DNA of 64,000 nt from Mycteria americana (GCF_035582795.1 NW_027445626.1:806001-870000), one strand, 5' to 3'; positions 48,081 to 60,690 are shown, numbered from the stretch's first letter. The notes: a model not told the origin generated them from the letters alone. Program-made: numbers and translations.

Positions 48081-48489
48081 GAACGATGTCTCAATTAAAT
48101 GATCTGAGGAAATCAGTGGATCACAGGGCCTGGCTCTTCTGGGGGACTAGGTTTCCTCGGTATTCAGTGGTCCAGCGAGACAGCAGGATGCAAACCTTCC
48201 AGGAGGTTTCTTGTGGTGTTTGTGGAAACGTTCTTAGCAGAGCTGCCAAAGAGTCCCTTCAGTCTTCTGCTCACCTGGACCTGGCACTCCCAAAAGAGGA
48301 AGAGCTGGTCAGGCATGTGAATACCAGTGTCAGCCTTGGCTGGGGTGACCATGAAATGCTGGTCTCCCAGATCTCCAGGGAGGTGGGGAAGGAGGGTAGC
48401 AGAGCACAGAGCCTGGACTTCAGGGCATGAGAAGTTGGCCTATGGAGGGCACTGCAGGTGGGATCCCATGGGGGCAGTGTCAGGGCCCT
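48081..48489. other. Stretch with nothing recognised
   Basis: No supported gene. Short frames only. Confidence 0.4.
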
Positions 48490-48720
48490 GAGAGCATCCA
48501 TAGGTCTTCATCACCCTGACCAGCCTAATGTGGGGCCTGGACCCACAGCTCTGTCCATGGGCCCAGGGGACCATTGAAGCCCAAGCCTGAGCTTCAGCCC
48601 CAGCTTGAGCTATGCTGTAGGTGTACTGGTTTCCAGACCAGCCATAGACACAGCCTTGCCTGTCCATGAACCCTCTTGATTCGGGCTTGCAGTCTCACTT
48701 CCCAGCTTGGTTCTTCATGG
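48490..48720. repeat. Dispersed repeat, copy 2
   Basis: Homologous to 33420-33660 in the same orientation, without the hexamer expansion. Confidence 0.6.
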
Positions 48721-49489
48721 GGTGTACAATGAAATGACACTGTGGCCCTCCAAGTGCTGCACCCCAGGTGATTCACAGAGGCCTAGGGTCTCTGCTTCCT
48801 TTCTTCCCATCACTTGGTCATGTTTGGGGAGGAGAGGAAGGAAAAGCAGGTGAGCTTTCTGGGTGCCAATTGTTGAAAGTGGGGAGCAGAGCCGTCACAA
48901 GTGAAATGATCAAAAGGCTATATTAGTTCAAAACTCTTATTTTGAGCTCCTTTCTCGGAGGCTGAAATCTTCAGCAGGAACCTGGAAGCTCTGAGATCCC
49001 TCCATCTCCCTCTCTTTCAGTAATTAAGTTGATAGTACCCAAGTCAGAGGCTTTTTTCAATTCTTTTTACAGCCTAAAGAACCCCTTGCTCTGGAGATGT
49101 ACCAGGAAACTTGCAGAAGGATCATACTCTTCAGCACAAGAAGGTGGATGTTCCCAGGAATCTCAGGAGGCATGGCATAGTGACAGCTGTGTTCAGGGAG
49201 CTGCTCAAATGCCGCATCTCCGTTTCTGTAACGCTGCCTTAGATGCCTGGTTCATGTGTAAACTCCCTCTGCAAATGCTGACATTTACTGCGCTGCCTGT
49301 TCTGAGCCCAGAGCTGCCCCTGCTTGCAGCTGGACGTTGGACTCGAGACTTCCTGAGCTCCTTTTTTCCCTGAATTGTCCTGTGATGTAGGGACCCTCAC
49401 CTCCAGCTTAGTCTCTTCTTGGAGGGCACGTTGCAAGGCACAGGCACATGCAAGGGTTGGTGGGGAAGAGACTGCTGGGGCTCTCTAGT
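48721..49489. other. Stretch with nothing recognised
   Basis: Mixed composition, no domain-bearing frame or repeat that I can name. Confidence 0.4.
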
Positions 49490-49960
49490 CCAGGCTCCAG
49501 GTTGGCTGTGACTTTGTGGAGCTGAAACCTGAAGCGCTCCAAAGGTGGAGATCACAGCAATGCTCCTCCTAGGCCCTTATATTTTACCTAAGGCTCAGCC
49601 TAGAGCTCCCAAGAGGCAGTTTGTGGCTGTGGCCTCTGTCATCTCGTTGGCCACTGCAGAAGCGAGCTTGGCTCCATCATCTCTCCAGGTAGCTCTAGGC
49701 TCTCATTAGGTTGCCCTGTGCCTCCACTTCAGCAGGCTCTAGTGAGGCCCACTTCCCTCAGACTCTCCTTACACCTCATGCTTTAGGCCCCTAGCTCCAT
49801 CTTGCTAGACCTCCTCTGGACTGGCACCTCTTTCTTCTCCTTTGGAATTGTGAGACCCACTGGCTCCTATGGCATCCGCTACGGTGCCCAGGCCCTTCTG
49901 CTCAGGGAACTCCTTAGCCGGTCAGGTCCCTACCAATGCTGCTGCATGAGTTGCTGTGCA
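49490..49960 (-). mobile_element. Old CR1 fragment
   Basis: Very diverged complement of the CR1 3' region (for example CTTCCCTCAGACTCTCCTTAC and CTAGACCTCCTCTGGACTGG). Assignment is by order of faint landmarks. Confidence 0.4.
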
Positions 49961-49969
49961 GCTTGTGGG

Positions 49970-50430
49970 CTGAGATAAAAACAGTTTAACAGGCAAAAGA
50001 AAAAGATAAAGCCAAACATAAACCAAAACCAACAGGCAACACATGGGCAATCACTCACCACCTCTCACAAGCAGACTGATGCCCAGCCGGCCTCCCTTTA
50101 ACAGACACCTTGAATGACAAAAACCACCTCCTTCTTCCTCTGCCCCAGCTCTTCTTGCTGAGCATGACATCATATGGTATGGAACATCCCTTTGGTCAGT
50201 TGGGGTCAGCTTTCTGGGCTGTGTCCCCCTGCCAACTCCTTGCCCACTCCCAGCCTACTCACTGGGAGGGAGCAGAGTGTGAAACAGAGAAGACCTTGAC
50301 ACTCTGCAACCACTGCTCAGCAACAGCCAAAACACTGGTGCGTTATCAACGCTGTTTGAGGCACAAAGGCAAACACATAGCACCATAGGGGCTGCTACGA
50401 AGGAAGTGAACACCATCCCGGCCAGACCCA
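49970..50430. repeat. ERV LTR-like dispersed repeat, copy 3
   Basis: Begins at GGGCTGAGATAAAAACAGTTTAA and includes ATGGTATGGAACATCCCTTT, GGGTCAGCTTTCTGGG, and CACTGGTGCGTTATCAACGC, in the same order as the copy at 47319-48080. Ends against CR1 sequence. Confidence 0.6.
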
Positions 50431-51470
50431 GTACACTTGAAGTGGGGGCCCAGAAGTGGACACAGGAGTGTCCAGGTGGTCTAACGAGGGATGAGCAGGG
50501 GCAGACGATCTCTTCCCTCACACTTTTGGCGAGGCTTCTCTTTATAGGACACTGCTGGTTGCCTTTGTTACCAGGTCACACTGGATTGTGTAGATCACTG
50601 CTGGATCGTGTTTTGCCCTCTGTTCCCCAGCTCCACCAGGGCCTTTTACGCAGAGCTAGTCCCTGGCCAGGCAGTCCCCTAGCCACTGCCACTGCAAGCC
50701 GTTAGTCTATCCCAGGTGCTGGATCTGGCCTTTGCCCTTCTTCTAGTTCATGAAGTTCCTGACAGGACAGTCCTCCTGCCTGTCTGGTTTCTCCTGAATG
50801 ACATTGCTAAGGCACAGGAATGGTCCTTCCAGTGTAGTGTCATCGACAAATGTGGTGAGAGTTTCCTCCTCTGGGTCATGGACACACATGTGAAACTGCA
50901 CAGGGCCCAGGAGAGTCCCTTGTGCTGCCCCACAATGCCCCAGGATGTGCCAGTGGCCTTCGGGTAGGCTATGACCCCTTCACCACTGCTCTCTCAGCCT
51001 CATCGTCCAACTGGTGTTTTAACCAGCTGTTTGTTGACCCATCCAGGCTCTAATGGCCTAACCTGGGTACAAGAACATTGCAGGAGACCATGCCACAAGC
51101 CTTGCTTAAGCTGAGGTGAACAACATCCACTGTTCTCCCCTCACGCACAAAGGCAGTTACTTCGTCATGAAGGCAAGCAAGTTGACGAGGCATGATTCAC
51201 CCTTTGAAAGTCCATGCTGACTGCTTGTGGACACATTCTTCTGTTTCAGGGTCCCAGAAATGTCACCCAAGAGGACTCCAACTGCTGGCACACTCCCCTC
51301 CAAGGTGAGCTTGTACAGCCTGTGGCTCCCTGGGGTGCACTTTTGGCCTCTTTCAAAGGTGGGTGCAACATAGGCTTGTCCTCACTCACAAGAGACCTCT
51401 CCCAATCCCATGACCTTTCCAAAGGCACATTCCACAGAAATATCAATCTTCCCCTCTAACTTCATTACCG
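50430..51470 (-). mobile_element. Old, diverged CR1 fragment
   Basis: The plus strand carries weakened complements of CR1 landmarks: GGGGCCCAGAAGTGGACACAG, GGTGAACAACATCCACTGTT, TTTGAAAGTCCATGCTGACT and CTTTCAAAGGTGGGTGCAAC. No intact frame. Confidence 0.7.
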
Positions 51471-52369
51471 CTATTCTGCCTGTTATAAGGTGTATTTCAT
51501 TTCTCTCATTTATCATATACTTTCCACTGTCCTGACACAAAGACCATTTCTGAAGTCCTCTTTTCAGATGCAGACTGCCTCGACAAAGGCCCTTGCCATG
51601 ATTCTCCAGCTTTCTCCTTGCCTTACTCTTTCTTCATTCAGATACCTCTCACCTATGCTGCTGCTTTGAGCTTCAGGGACTAAAAGCTTGCCTGTCTTTC
51701 AGTAGCCTAATTGTCTCTCTTGAAGAGCCAACTCTTCAATTATGTTTATAGCTCCCTTTTTGTATCTATCGATCTACAACATTCCTCATAAGATTATCCC
51801 TTGTAGAAAGTCAGCCTCATGAGAGGCAGCTTGTACTTAGCATATGGTTGAGGAGTGTGTTTTAGTGTTCATGAAACTTGATCATGCTTTACTTTGCTTT
51901 GCTTGGAAAGAGGAAAATTCCTTGTGTGCCTGTGTGCAGCCGGTTCTCTAAGGAGATGAGGTGGGAGATGGTGCCATGGAGCTGTAACATTCAGCTCCCA
52001 GAGGTCAGTGAAGTCTGAGGTAAGGCAAAGTGAAGCAAGTCCCAGGTGGCCAATGACAGAAATGGTGAGGCTGGGGAGGTGCGGAGCAAGGCTGTCCATA
52101 GAGTGTCAGACCTCAAGGGACTGCTTTTCCTGCCTGTCCAGACTTCCTGAGGAGACACTCTGCATCAATATCAATGGGAGAATGCTGCTATCACCTCTTC
52201 TTTAAACTGAAATTAATAAAATACAACGTTTAAAAAAATATTTTTTATTAGGTGCACTTTGAAATCTTCCTCTTTAACAACACTGTGAAATGGTTCCAAT
52301 TAGCTGTACAAGTCTTGAAGGCGTGAAGAAAAGTACAGGAAGAGAACTAGCTCATTAGAGCTTTCTGTA
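51471..52369. other. Stretch with nothing recognised
   Basis: AT-rich, short frames only. An A/T-rich tail at about 52220-52250 suggests a retroposed end, but I cannot assign it. Confidence 0.4.
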
Positions 52370-52870
52370 TTTTAATGAGCCCCATGGTGTATTTGGCCCT
52401 GGGTCTGTGAAGCTCAGATACTGAGAGGAGACTGAAGAAACCTCTCAAGAAGTCAAAGCCAGAAGAAAAACCTTGAAGCATTGATTCGCCCCACTGAGGG
52501 CCATTACTGACAAAGCCTCCCCAAGGACTCGTTAGAGCAGATAACTGGAGGCTGTGATTGCAGGTAGGCAAAGGCAATCCGCAGGGGGCTGTAATGCTGA
52601 GAAAAGCCTTGGTTTCTTTTATGAAGCAGCAAGGCCAAACCCTGACCCCCAGGCCCTGGGAAGGCAGATCTTGTCCCTCACGAGTGGCTCAGGGCTCTTC
52701 CTGGGGGCAGTGGCATGTGAGGATGAGCAATGCCAAGTGTCAAAAAACTGTGCAGCACTTCCCGGCCTCCCCAAGAAGAGGCGAGGATGAAACAAAATCC
52801 AGAGCCTCCAAAGACAGTTTCTCCTGGTAGGCCTCGGTAGCAGAGGCAACTGCCATAGCCAAGAGGGCAA
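52370..52870 (-). repeat. Dispersed repeat, about 500 bp, copy 2 (inverted)
   Basis: Reverse complement of the repeat at 41828-42330, about 10 kb apart. Confidence 0.75.
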
Positions 52871-52909
52871 AGGCCTTGTCCCTGTTGGGCTTAGGGGGAG
52901 GCTTTGGTG

Positions 52910-53200
52910 TTCTGCTGAGGGTGTCTAGTTAGTGTGAGGGTATGGGCGCGCTTTGTGGATTTGGGTTGTGTGTAGGGCTGGTGACGGGGTTAGGGTCAAG
53001 GCTAGCATCTTAATGTTTGGGCTAAAGGCTAGGAATTTGAGTGAGAAATAGGGTAAGAGTAGGAGTTTATGGTTTGGGGCTTTGGCTTAGAGGTCCGGTT
53101 TGAGGTTAGGGATTAGAGTAGTGGATTCGTGTCAGGGTGAAGGGTGCCATTTAGGGGTAGGGTTAGGGCTTAAGGTTACTGGTTAGAAATAGGGTAGATG
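52910..53200. repeat. Degenerate telomere-like repeat patch
   Basis: Scattered GGGTTAGGGT, GAGGTTAGGGATTAG, GGTAGGGTTAGGGCTTAAGG and many TAGGG/TTAGG-like words over about 290 bp, all G-rich on the plus strand. Confidence 0.6.
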
Positions 53201-54034
53201 ACCAACGTGAGTGTTTTCGCAGTCAGTGTCACATTAGCACCAAAATTACCCGAACACGTCTTTCCTCTTCAAGATCTTTCAACTCTGTTGGCCAAACCTC
53301 TCTTCCCTCCCCCAAATCTTGTCCCAGCTACCCCTGACCTCCCCAAATCTCTCATTCTTTTGGGGACAGCACTGTAATGGCTTTCAAGACCTCAGAGTAC
53401 CTGTCTCCCCACTGCTGGCTGGTCAGAAGTGACCTCACAGCCAGCGTCCAAGGGGACACAATGTGCTGCTGTGTTGGAGAGGTTCTTGCTCAGCCTGCCC
53501 AGCAGTGCTGGAGGCAGGTGATGCCCTCCGCCACCCCTAAGGTTCTCTGCCTGCCTACCAGCTCATGCTCCAGCAGTGCTCCCATATATCTTGGGACACA
53601 TGGGTGCTTCAGCTACCCCAGGGCAGTGGCCACCTCTGTGTGGATCCCTGAATCAAGCCCTGAATGTAGATTTTCAGAAAAACTTGTAACTTCAGCATGA
53701 AAGAACTCAATATAATAGCTGAAAAACTCTTCATTACCAGCATTGCTAGTTTTTAAATGACTTTTCATTATTTTTTTCATAGTTTTTTATTAACAGCACC
53801 AAGGGTCTGTACTAGCAAGCTGATTATGCTCTCTTGCTGAATGGAAATACTTTTATGCAGCCACTTATCAAAATAAGTTTTCTTACCAATGGTTCAAAGG
53901 GAGAAACTTTGCTCAGAAGAACGACTGTATTTATATTGGCACATTTGATCTCCCTACGTCTGCCTCTCTGTCTTTTCTCCTTCCTCTGCCTATTCTAGCT
54001 TCAGTGAACTCTCCAAGGGAAGCACTCATTGCAT
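53201..54034. other. Stretch with nothing recognised
   Basis: No supported gene or repeat. Confidence 0.4.
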
Positions 54035-54312
54035 GACAGAGTAACTCAGGTTGGAAGAGACTCGAACATTGCTTGTCCAACTCTCCCGTTCAAGGCAGGG
54101 TGAAGTAGGTGAGGTAGGTAAAAGTCTCCCCCCCACATTGCCATCATCCACAAAGGAGCTGAAGGTGAGCTCCCTCCCGTCATACAGGGAGATAATAAAG
54201 ATGTTCAACAGTGTCGGCCCAAGCACTGGGCACTCAGGATGTCGCTAGTGACTGGTTGCCAGGAAGACTCCATACCACCGATGACACCTGGACCTGATCG
54301 TCCAGCTAAACT
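54035..54312 (-). mobile_element. CR1 fragment
   Basis: The minus strand has GPTLLNIFIISLYDGREL and FVDDGN, the diverged form of CR1 [15 protein letters not shown] and FADDTK. The plus strand starts with CAGGTTGGAAGAGACTCG, a CR1 tail motif, so internal sequence is deleted. It abuts the polypyrimidine array. Confidence 0.8.
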
Positions 54313-57300
54313 CCTCTAGCCTCTTCTTGTTGCCTCCTGTTGCCTCCTGTTGCTTCTTCACCTCCTCCTCCTGTTTCCTTATCCTCCTGCTGCCTGCTGT
54401 TGTCTCCTCCTCCGGTGTCCTGTTTCCTCCTTTTGCCGCCTCCTCCTCTTTCCTCCTTCTCTTCCTCCTCTTCCTTTTGCCTCTTGTTGCCTCCTGTTGC
54501 CTTTTCCTCCCCTTCTTCTTGTTGCCTCCTGTTGCCTCCTGTTGTCTCTTCCTCCTCCTCCTTTTATTGCCTCCTGGTTCCTTCTGTTGCCACCTCCTCC
54601 TCTTGCCTGCTTTTGCCTCCTGTTGCCTCCAGTTGTATCCTCCTGACTCCTCCTGTTGCCTCTCCCTCAAGTTGCTTCCCGTTTCCTCTTGTTGGCTCTC
54701 CCTTCACCTCTCATTGCCTCCTCTTGCCTCTGTCTCCTCCTCCTGTTGCCTCCTGTTGCATCCTACTCCTGTTGCCTCTTCCTGCTCTCCCTCCTTGGTT
54801 CCTCTTTCCTCCTCTTGCCTCCTTTTCCTCATCCTGCTGTTGCCTCCATTTCCCTCCTCCTCCTCTTGCCTCCTGTTTACGCCTCCTCTTGTTGCCTCTT
54901 ACTGTCTCCTGTTGCCTCCTACTCCATTTGCATCCTCTTCTCTCCTCCTCCTCTTCCTCCTCCTCTTGCCTCCCGCTGACTAGTTTCCTCCTCTTGCCTC
55001 CTCATCCACCTCCTCCTGTTGGTTTCTCTTGCCACTTGTTGCTTCCTCTTCCTCTTCTTGTCTCCTCCTTCTCTTCTTGTCTCCTGTCCTTCTGTTGCCT
55101 CATCCTCCTGTTGCATCTTGTTGCTTCCTCCTCCTGTTTCCTTCTGTTGCCTCCTCCTCCTCATTCTCCTGTTGCCCTTTGTTGCCTCCTCCTCCTCCTC
55201 CTGTTCCCTCTTGTTGCCTGCTGGTGTCTCTTGTTCCTCCTCCTCCTTTTGCATCCTGTTGCCTCCTCCACCTCTTGACTCCTCCTCCTTCTCCTGTTTT
55301 ATCCTCTGGCCTCCTCTTGCCTCCTCCTTTTCCTCCTCCTCTTGCCTCCTGTTGCCCCCTCCTCCTCCTGTCACCTCCTGTTTCCTCCTGTTGCCTCCTG
55401 CTCCTTTTGCCTCCTCCTCCTCTCTTTGCCTCCTCCTCCTATTCCCTCGTGTGGACTCCTGTTTCCTCCTCCTCTTCCTCTTGCCTCTGGTTCCCTCTTG
55501 TTGCCTTTCCCTCCTACTCATTTTGTCTCTTGTTTCTTCTGTTACCTCCTGTGGCTTCCTCCTCATCCTCCTCATTTTGGCTCCTGTTTCTTCCTCTTGC
55601 ATCCTACTCCTTGTTCTCCTCCTCCTCTTGCCTCCTGTTACTCCTTGTGTCCTCCTTTTCCTCCTCTTTCTCCTTCTCCTGTTTCCTTTTGTTGCATCCT
55701 CCTCCTCTTCTTGCATCCTGATCTCCCGTGTCCTCCTCCTCCTCCACCTCCTCTTCTCTCCTGTTGCCCTTTCTTGCCTCCTGTTGCCTCCTGTTTCCTT
55801 CTCTTATTGCTGCCTCTGGTTGCCCCCTCCTCCACTTGCCTCCTGTTGTCTCCTGTTCCTTCATCCTCCTCCTGTTGTCTCCTGTTGTGTCCTGTTGCCA
55901 CTTCCTCCCCATCCTCCTCTTCATGTTGACTCCTTCTGCCTCCTGTTGCCTCTCATCCTCTTTTCTTCTTCTTCTTCCTCATCCTCTTCCTCCTCCTGCT
56001 CTTCCTTCTCTTACCTCATTCTCCTCACCTTGTTGCCTCCTCCTCCTGTGCCTTCTCTTCCTCCTCCTCTTCCTGTTGCCTCCCTTTGCCTCCCATTGCC
56101 TCCTCCTCCTCCTCCTCCTCCTCCTCCTCCTCCTCCTGTTGCCTTCTCCTCTTCCTCTGCCTTCTCCTCCTGTTGCCTCCTCCTCCTGTTCTATCTCAGA
56201 CTGCTTATGTTCCTCCTCTTCCTCTTCCTGTTTCCTCTTCCTCCTCTTCCTCCTCCTCTTGTCTCTTGTTGCCTCCTGTTGCTTCCTGTTCCATCCTCTT
56301 CCTTTTGCCTGTTCTCATCATCCTCTTGTCACCTCCTGTTGCCTTCTCCTCCTCCTCCTCTTCCTCCTCTTCCTGTTGCCTCCTGTTGCCTCCCCCTTTC
56401 CTGTTGCCACTCTTGCCTCCTGTTGGATGGTCCTCCTGTTACCTCGTGTTGCTTCCTGTTGCCTCCAGTTGACGCTTGTTGCCTCGCCCTCTTGTTGCCT
56501 CCTGTTCCTTCTCCTCCTTTTCCTCCTGTTAACTCCTGTTGCCTCCTTTTCCTCATGTTGCCTTTATGTCCTCCTCCTCCTCCTGTTGCCACCTCTTGCC
56601 TTTTTTTTCCTCCTCCTGCTGTTCTTCCTCCTCCTCCTGTTGCCTCGTCTTTCTGTTGCCTTCTCCTCTTTCTCTTCCTTCTCCTCCTGTTACACCCTCC
56701 TCATTTTCTTCCTCTTCCTGTTTCCTTCTCCTCCTCTTCTTATTGTTTCCTTCTCCTCTCCTCTTCCTTTTGCCTTCTCTTCCTGTTGCTTACTTCACCT
56801 TCTTCTCCTCCTGTTTCCTCTTCCTTCTCTTATTCATGTTACTGATGTGGTTGTTCCTCCTCCTTTTCCTCTTGCTTAGAGTCTTCCTCCTCCTCTTCTG
56901 GTTGTTTATGGTTTTTCTGTTGTTGTTGTTCCTCCTCTTCTTTGTCTTTCTTTCTTTCATTCTTTTTTTTTCCTCTCCATTCTTCTCTTTTTTCTCCTCC
57001 TCCTTTGTTTTCTTCCTGGTCCTGTTCCTTCTCCTTCCTCCTCTTCCTGCTGTTTATACTTCTGCTGTCGCTGTTCTTGTTCGTCCAACTCCTTCTCCTT
57101 TTACTCCTCCTTTTAATCCTTCTCAACTTTATCTTTGTTGCTCTTTTTCTTCTCCTCCTGTTCTTCTTTTTAGTGCTGCTACGATTTCTCCTTTTCTTCC
57201 TTCTGATCACCCTCCTCTCCCACCATCTGTTTTTCCTCCTTCTCCTCCTGTTCCTCTTGTTTGTGGTTTTCTTCTTCCTCCTTTTCCTCTTCCTTTTTCT

Positions 57301-57505
57301 CTTTCTCCTCCTGCTTCTCACTCTCAACCTCCTCTTTCTCTTCTTCTTCATGTTGCTACTCATCCTCTTCTCTTTCTCCTCCACTACTTTTTTTCTCATT
57401 CTCTACCTTCTCCTGGGTATTTTGGTTTTGTTTTTTGTTTTTTTTTTATCTTCCTGTTGGTTTTCCTCCAGTTGTTCCTCCTCCTCCTCCTCCTCCTGTT
57501 CTTGT
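54313..57505. repeat. Polypyrimidine minisatellite, TCCTGTTGCCTC-type unit
   Basis: About 3.2 kb with the plus strand almost wholly C and T apart from a recurring G in TGTTGCC. It is the same unit as 23862-25738, in the pyrimidine orientation. It includes a pure (CTC)n run of about 14 units near 56098-56141. The right third (about 56840-57505) is more T-rich. Long serine-, cysteine- and leucine-only open frames here are not genes. Confidence 0.93.
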
Positions 57506-57507
57506 TC

Positions 57508-60500
57508 CTCAGAATCACAGAATGGATGAGGTTGGAATGGACCTCTGGAGTTCATCTGTTCCAAGCTCCATGCTCAAGCAGGGCCACCTAGAGCTGGTTT
57601 CCCAGGACCATGTCCAGACAGCTTTTGAATCTCTCTAAGGGATGGAGACCTCACAACTTCCCTGGCCAACCTGTGCCAGTGCTTAGTCACCCTCACAGTG
57701 AAAAAGTGTTTCCTGATGTTCAAAGGGTACCTCCTGTGTTTCAGTTTGTGCCCATTTTCTCTTTTCCTGTCACTGGGCACCACTGAAAGGAGGCTCCATC
57801 CTCTTTGCACCCTCCTTTCAGGTATTGATAGACATTATTAAGATCCCCTCTGAGCCTTCTCTTCTCCAGGCTAAACTGTTTCAGCTCTCTCAGCCTTTTC
57901 TCATGGGTGAGATGCTCCAGTCCCTAGGTGCTCCAGTCCCTTCATCAACTTTGTGGCCCTTTGCTGGACTGTCTACATTATGCCCATGCCTCTCTTGTAC
58001 TGCAGAACCCAGAACTGGACACAGCACTCCAGGTGCGGACAGCACACAGCACTCCCTTGACCTGCTGGCAGTAATTTGCCTGATGCAGCCCAGGATACCA
58101 TTCGCCTTTTTTGCAGCAAGGACACGTTGCTGGTTGATAGTCAACCTGCTGCCCACCAGGACCCCCAGGGCCTATTCTAGTGAGCTGCTTTCCAGCTGGG
58201 TGGCCCCCAACATATTTGGGTGCATGGGCTTTTCCCTCCCTGGGGCAGGGCATATCACTTGTCCTTGTCAAACTTCATGAGGTCCCTGCCAGCCCATTTC
58301 TCCAGCCTCTCGAGGTCCCTCTGGATGGCAGCATGACCATCTGCCATATTAGCCACTCTGCCCAGCTTGGTGTCATCTGCAAACTTGCTGAGGTACGCGC
58401 TTCCTCATCATCCAGATCATTAGTGAAAATGTTAAACAGGACTGGACCCTCCTTTCAGGGTCCCTGGGGCACACCTCTAGGTACTGGCCTCCAGCTTGAC
58501 TTTGCAATGCTGCTCACCAACGTCTGGGCCCAGCTACTCGGCTAGTTTCAGGTCCAGCCCGCTGTCTGCACATCCAGCCAGTACATCTTATGGGAGACTG
58601 CGTCAAAGATCTTACGGAAGTCCAGGTGGACAATAGCCCCTGCTGTCCCCTCATCTACCAGGCCAGTCATTTTGTCGTAGAAGTTTATCAAGTTGGTCAA
58701 GCATGACTTCCCCTCGGTGAACGCATGCTGCCTCCTCCTGATGATTTTGTTGTCGTTCGTCTGCCTGGAAATGTTTTCTCCATCTTTCTCCAGTGATAGC
58801 TGCTCCATCACTGTCCCAGGGATCGAGCTGAGGCTGACCATCCTGTAGTTCCCTGGGTCCTCCTTCTTGCCTATCTTGAAGATAGGAGTACCATGTGCTG
58901 TAGTGCACGCTTCGGGCACTTCTTCCACTACAGTGCATCCAAGATTATCAAGAGTAGCCTCACAATGACATCAGACAGTTTCCTCAGCACTTGTGGGTGC
59001 ATGCCATCAGGGCCCATGGACTTACCTATGTCCAGTTTGCTTAAGTATTCCCTGACCTGATCCTTTTCCACCAAAGGCAGGTCTTCCTTGCTCCAGAATT
59101 CCCCCTGCTCTCTGGGACCTGGCATTCCTGAAGGCCACTCTTGCTAGTAAAGACTGAGGCAAAGGCGGCCTTCAGTGTCTCAGCCTTTTCCATGTCCTGT
59201 CTAACCAGGCCCCCCGTCTCGTTGAGCAATGGGCCCACATTTTCCCTAGCCTGCCTTTTGTCTCCCGTGTACTTACAGAAGCCCTTTGTGCTGTCTTTGA
59301 CATCCCTGGCCAGATTTCATTCCATTTGGGCTTTAGCTTTCCTAAGGTCATCCCACGATGCTCGGACAACGTTTCTGTATTTCTCCCAGGTTACCTGTCT
59401 CTGTTTCCACAGTCTGTAAGCTTCCTCTTTGTATTAGAGTTTGGCCAGGAGCTCCTTGTTCATCCACACAGGCCTCCTGGCATTTTTGTTTCACTTCATA
59501 TTCATTGGGATGGAGCTCTCTTGTGCTTGGAGGAGGTGATCCTTGAATATTAACCCGTTTTCATGGCCCCATCCCCTTCCCTCTGGAGCCTTATCCCACG
59601 GGACTCTTCCAAAGAGATCTTTGAAGAGGCCAAAGTCTACTCCCCTGAAGGCCAGGGTTGTGAGCTTGCTTTTCACCCTCCTCTCTGCCTTCGGGAACCT
59701 GAACTCCGCCATCTCATGGTGACTGCAGCCAGGGCTTTCTTTTCACCTTCACATCCCCAACGAGCCCTTCCTTGTGGGTGAAGAGGAGATCCAGCAGAGC
59801 ACCTCTCCTCATTGGCTCCTCTCTCTCTTGGCTGAGGAGGTTATCAACAGGGCACTCCAGGAACCTCCTGGACTGCTTAAGTCCTGCTGTGTTGTCCCTC
59901 CAGCAGATATTGGGGTGGTTGAAATCCCCCAGGAGGACCAGGGCCTGCAACCGTCAGGCTGTTCCTATCTGTCGGCAGAGGGCCTGGTCCACTTATTCTT
60001 CCTGGTCAGGTAGCCTATAGCAGACAGCCACTATAGTGTCAGCCTTACCTTTTCTCTCTTTAGTCCTCACCCATAAGCTCTCCCTCGGCTGCCTCTGCAC
60101 CCCCAGGCAGAGCTCCATGCACTTCAGCTGCTCTCTCACATGAAGGGCAACTCTCCCCCCTCACCTTCCCATCTTCTCCTTCCTAGAGAGCCCTTATCCC
60201 TCCTTTGCAACATTCCAGTCATGGGAGCCCCCCGCCAGGATCGTAACCCTGCAACTGCACACAGACGCACAACTCCTCATGTTTATTCTCCATACTGTGT
60301 GCATTAGCGTGCGAGCACTTTGGAGAGGCACGCCAGCATGTTGAGCTCCCAGAGAGGGTTTGGGGGATCTCCCCATCACGGTGCTTTGTAGGCAGCTCCT
60401 GGTCACTACAGCCAAGGCTGACACTGGTTTTCACGTCCCTGATCAGCACTCCCTCTTTTGCAAAGGCCAGAATGAAGTGAGCATCACCTTTGGCTGCCTA

Positions 60501-60690
60501 CCTGGCATCTGCGCAAAGAGGTCTTACCAATAGACCCCAGACACCTGCTGGACAGCATGCATCCTGCTTTGCTTCCCTTCCAGTGAATGTCAGGGTCATT
60601 CAAGTCCCAGTGAGCCCTGGGGTCATGGATCTGGAGACTTCCTTGGGTTGCTTAAGCAAGGCTTTGTCCAATTCCTTACCTTGATTGCAT
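57508..60690 (-). mobile_element. Long CR1 LINE copy, about 3.2 kb
   Basis: It starts on the plus strand with AGAATCACAGAATGGATGAGG, the CR1 tail complement. The minus strand encodes, from the right, the endonuclease (LVLLGDFNHPNICWRDNTAG), then KAAFASVFTSKSGLQECQVPE, KSMGPDGMHPQVLRKLSDV, the reverse transcriptase (KEDPGNYRMVSLSSIPGTVM and VHLDFRKIFDAVSHK) and the C-terminus. Frames are broken in several places. The right end (60340-60690) is weaker and may include a second, rearranged CR1 piece. Confidence 0.92.

Noticed and set aside
54340-57591. Frames of up to 608 codons made of S, C, L, P and F
   Set aside because: Translation of the polypyrimidine array, with no complexity or homology.
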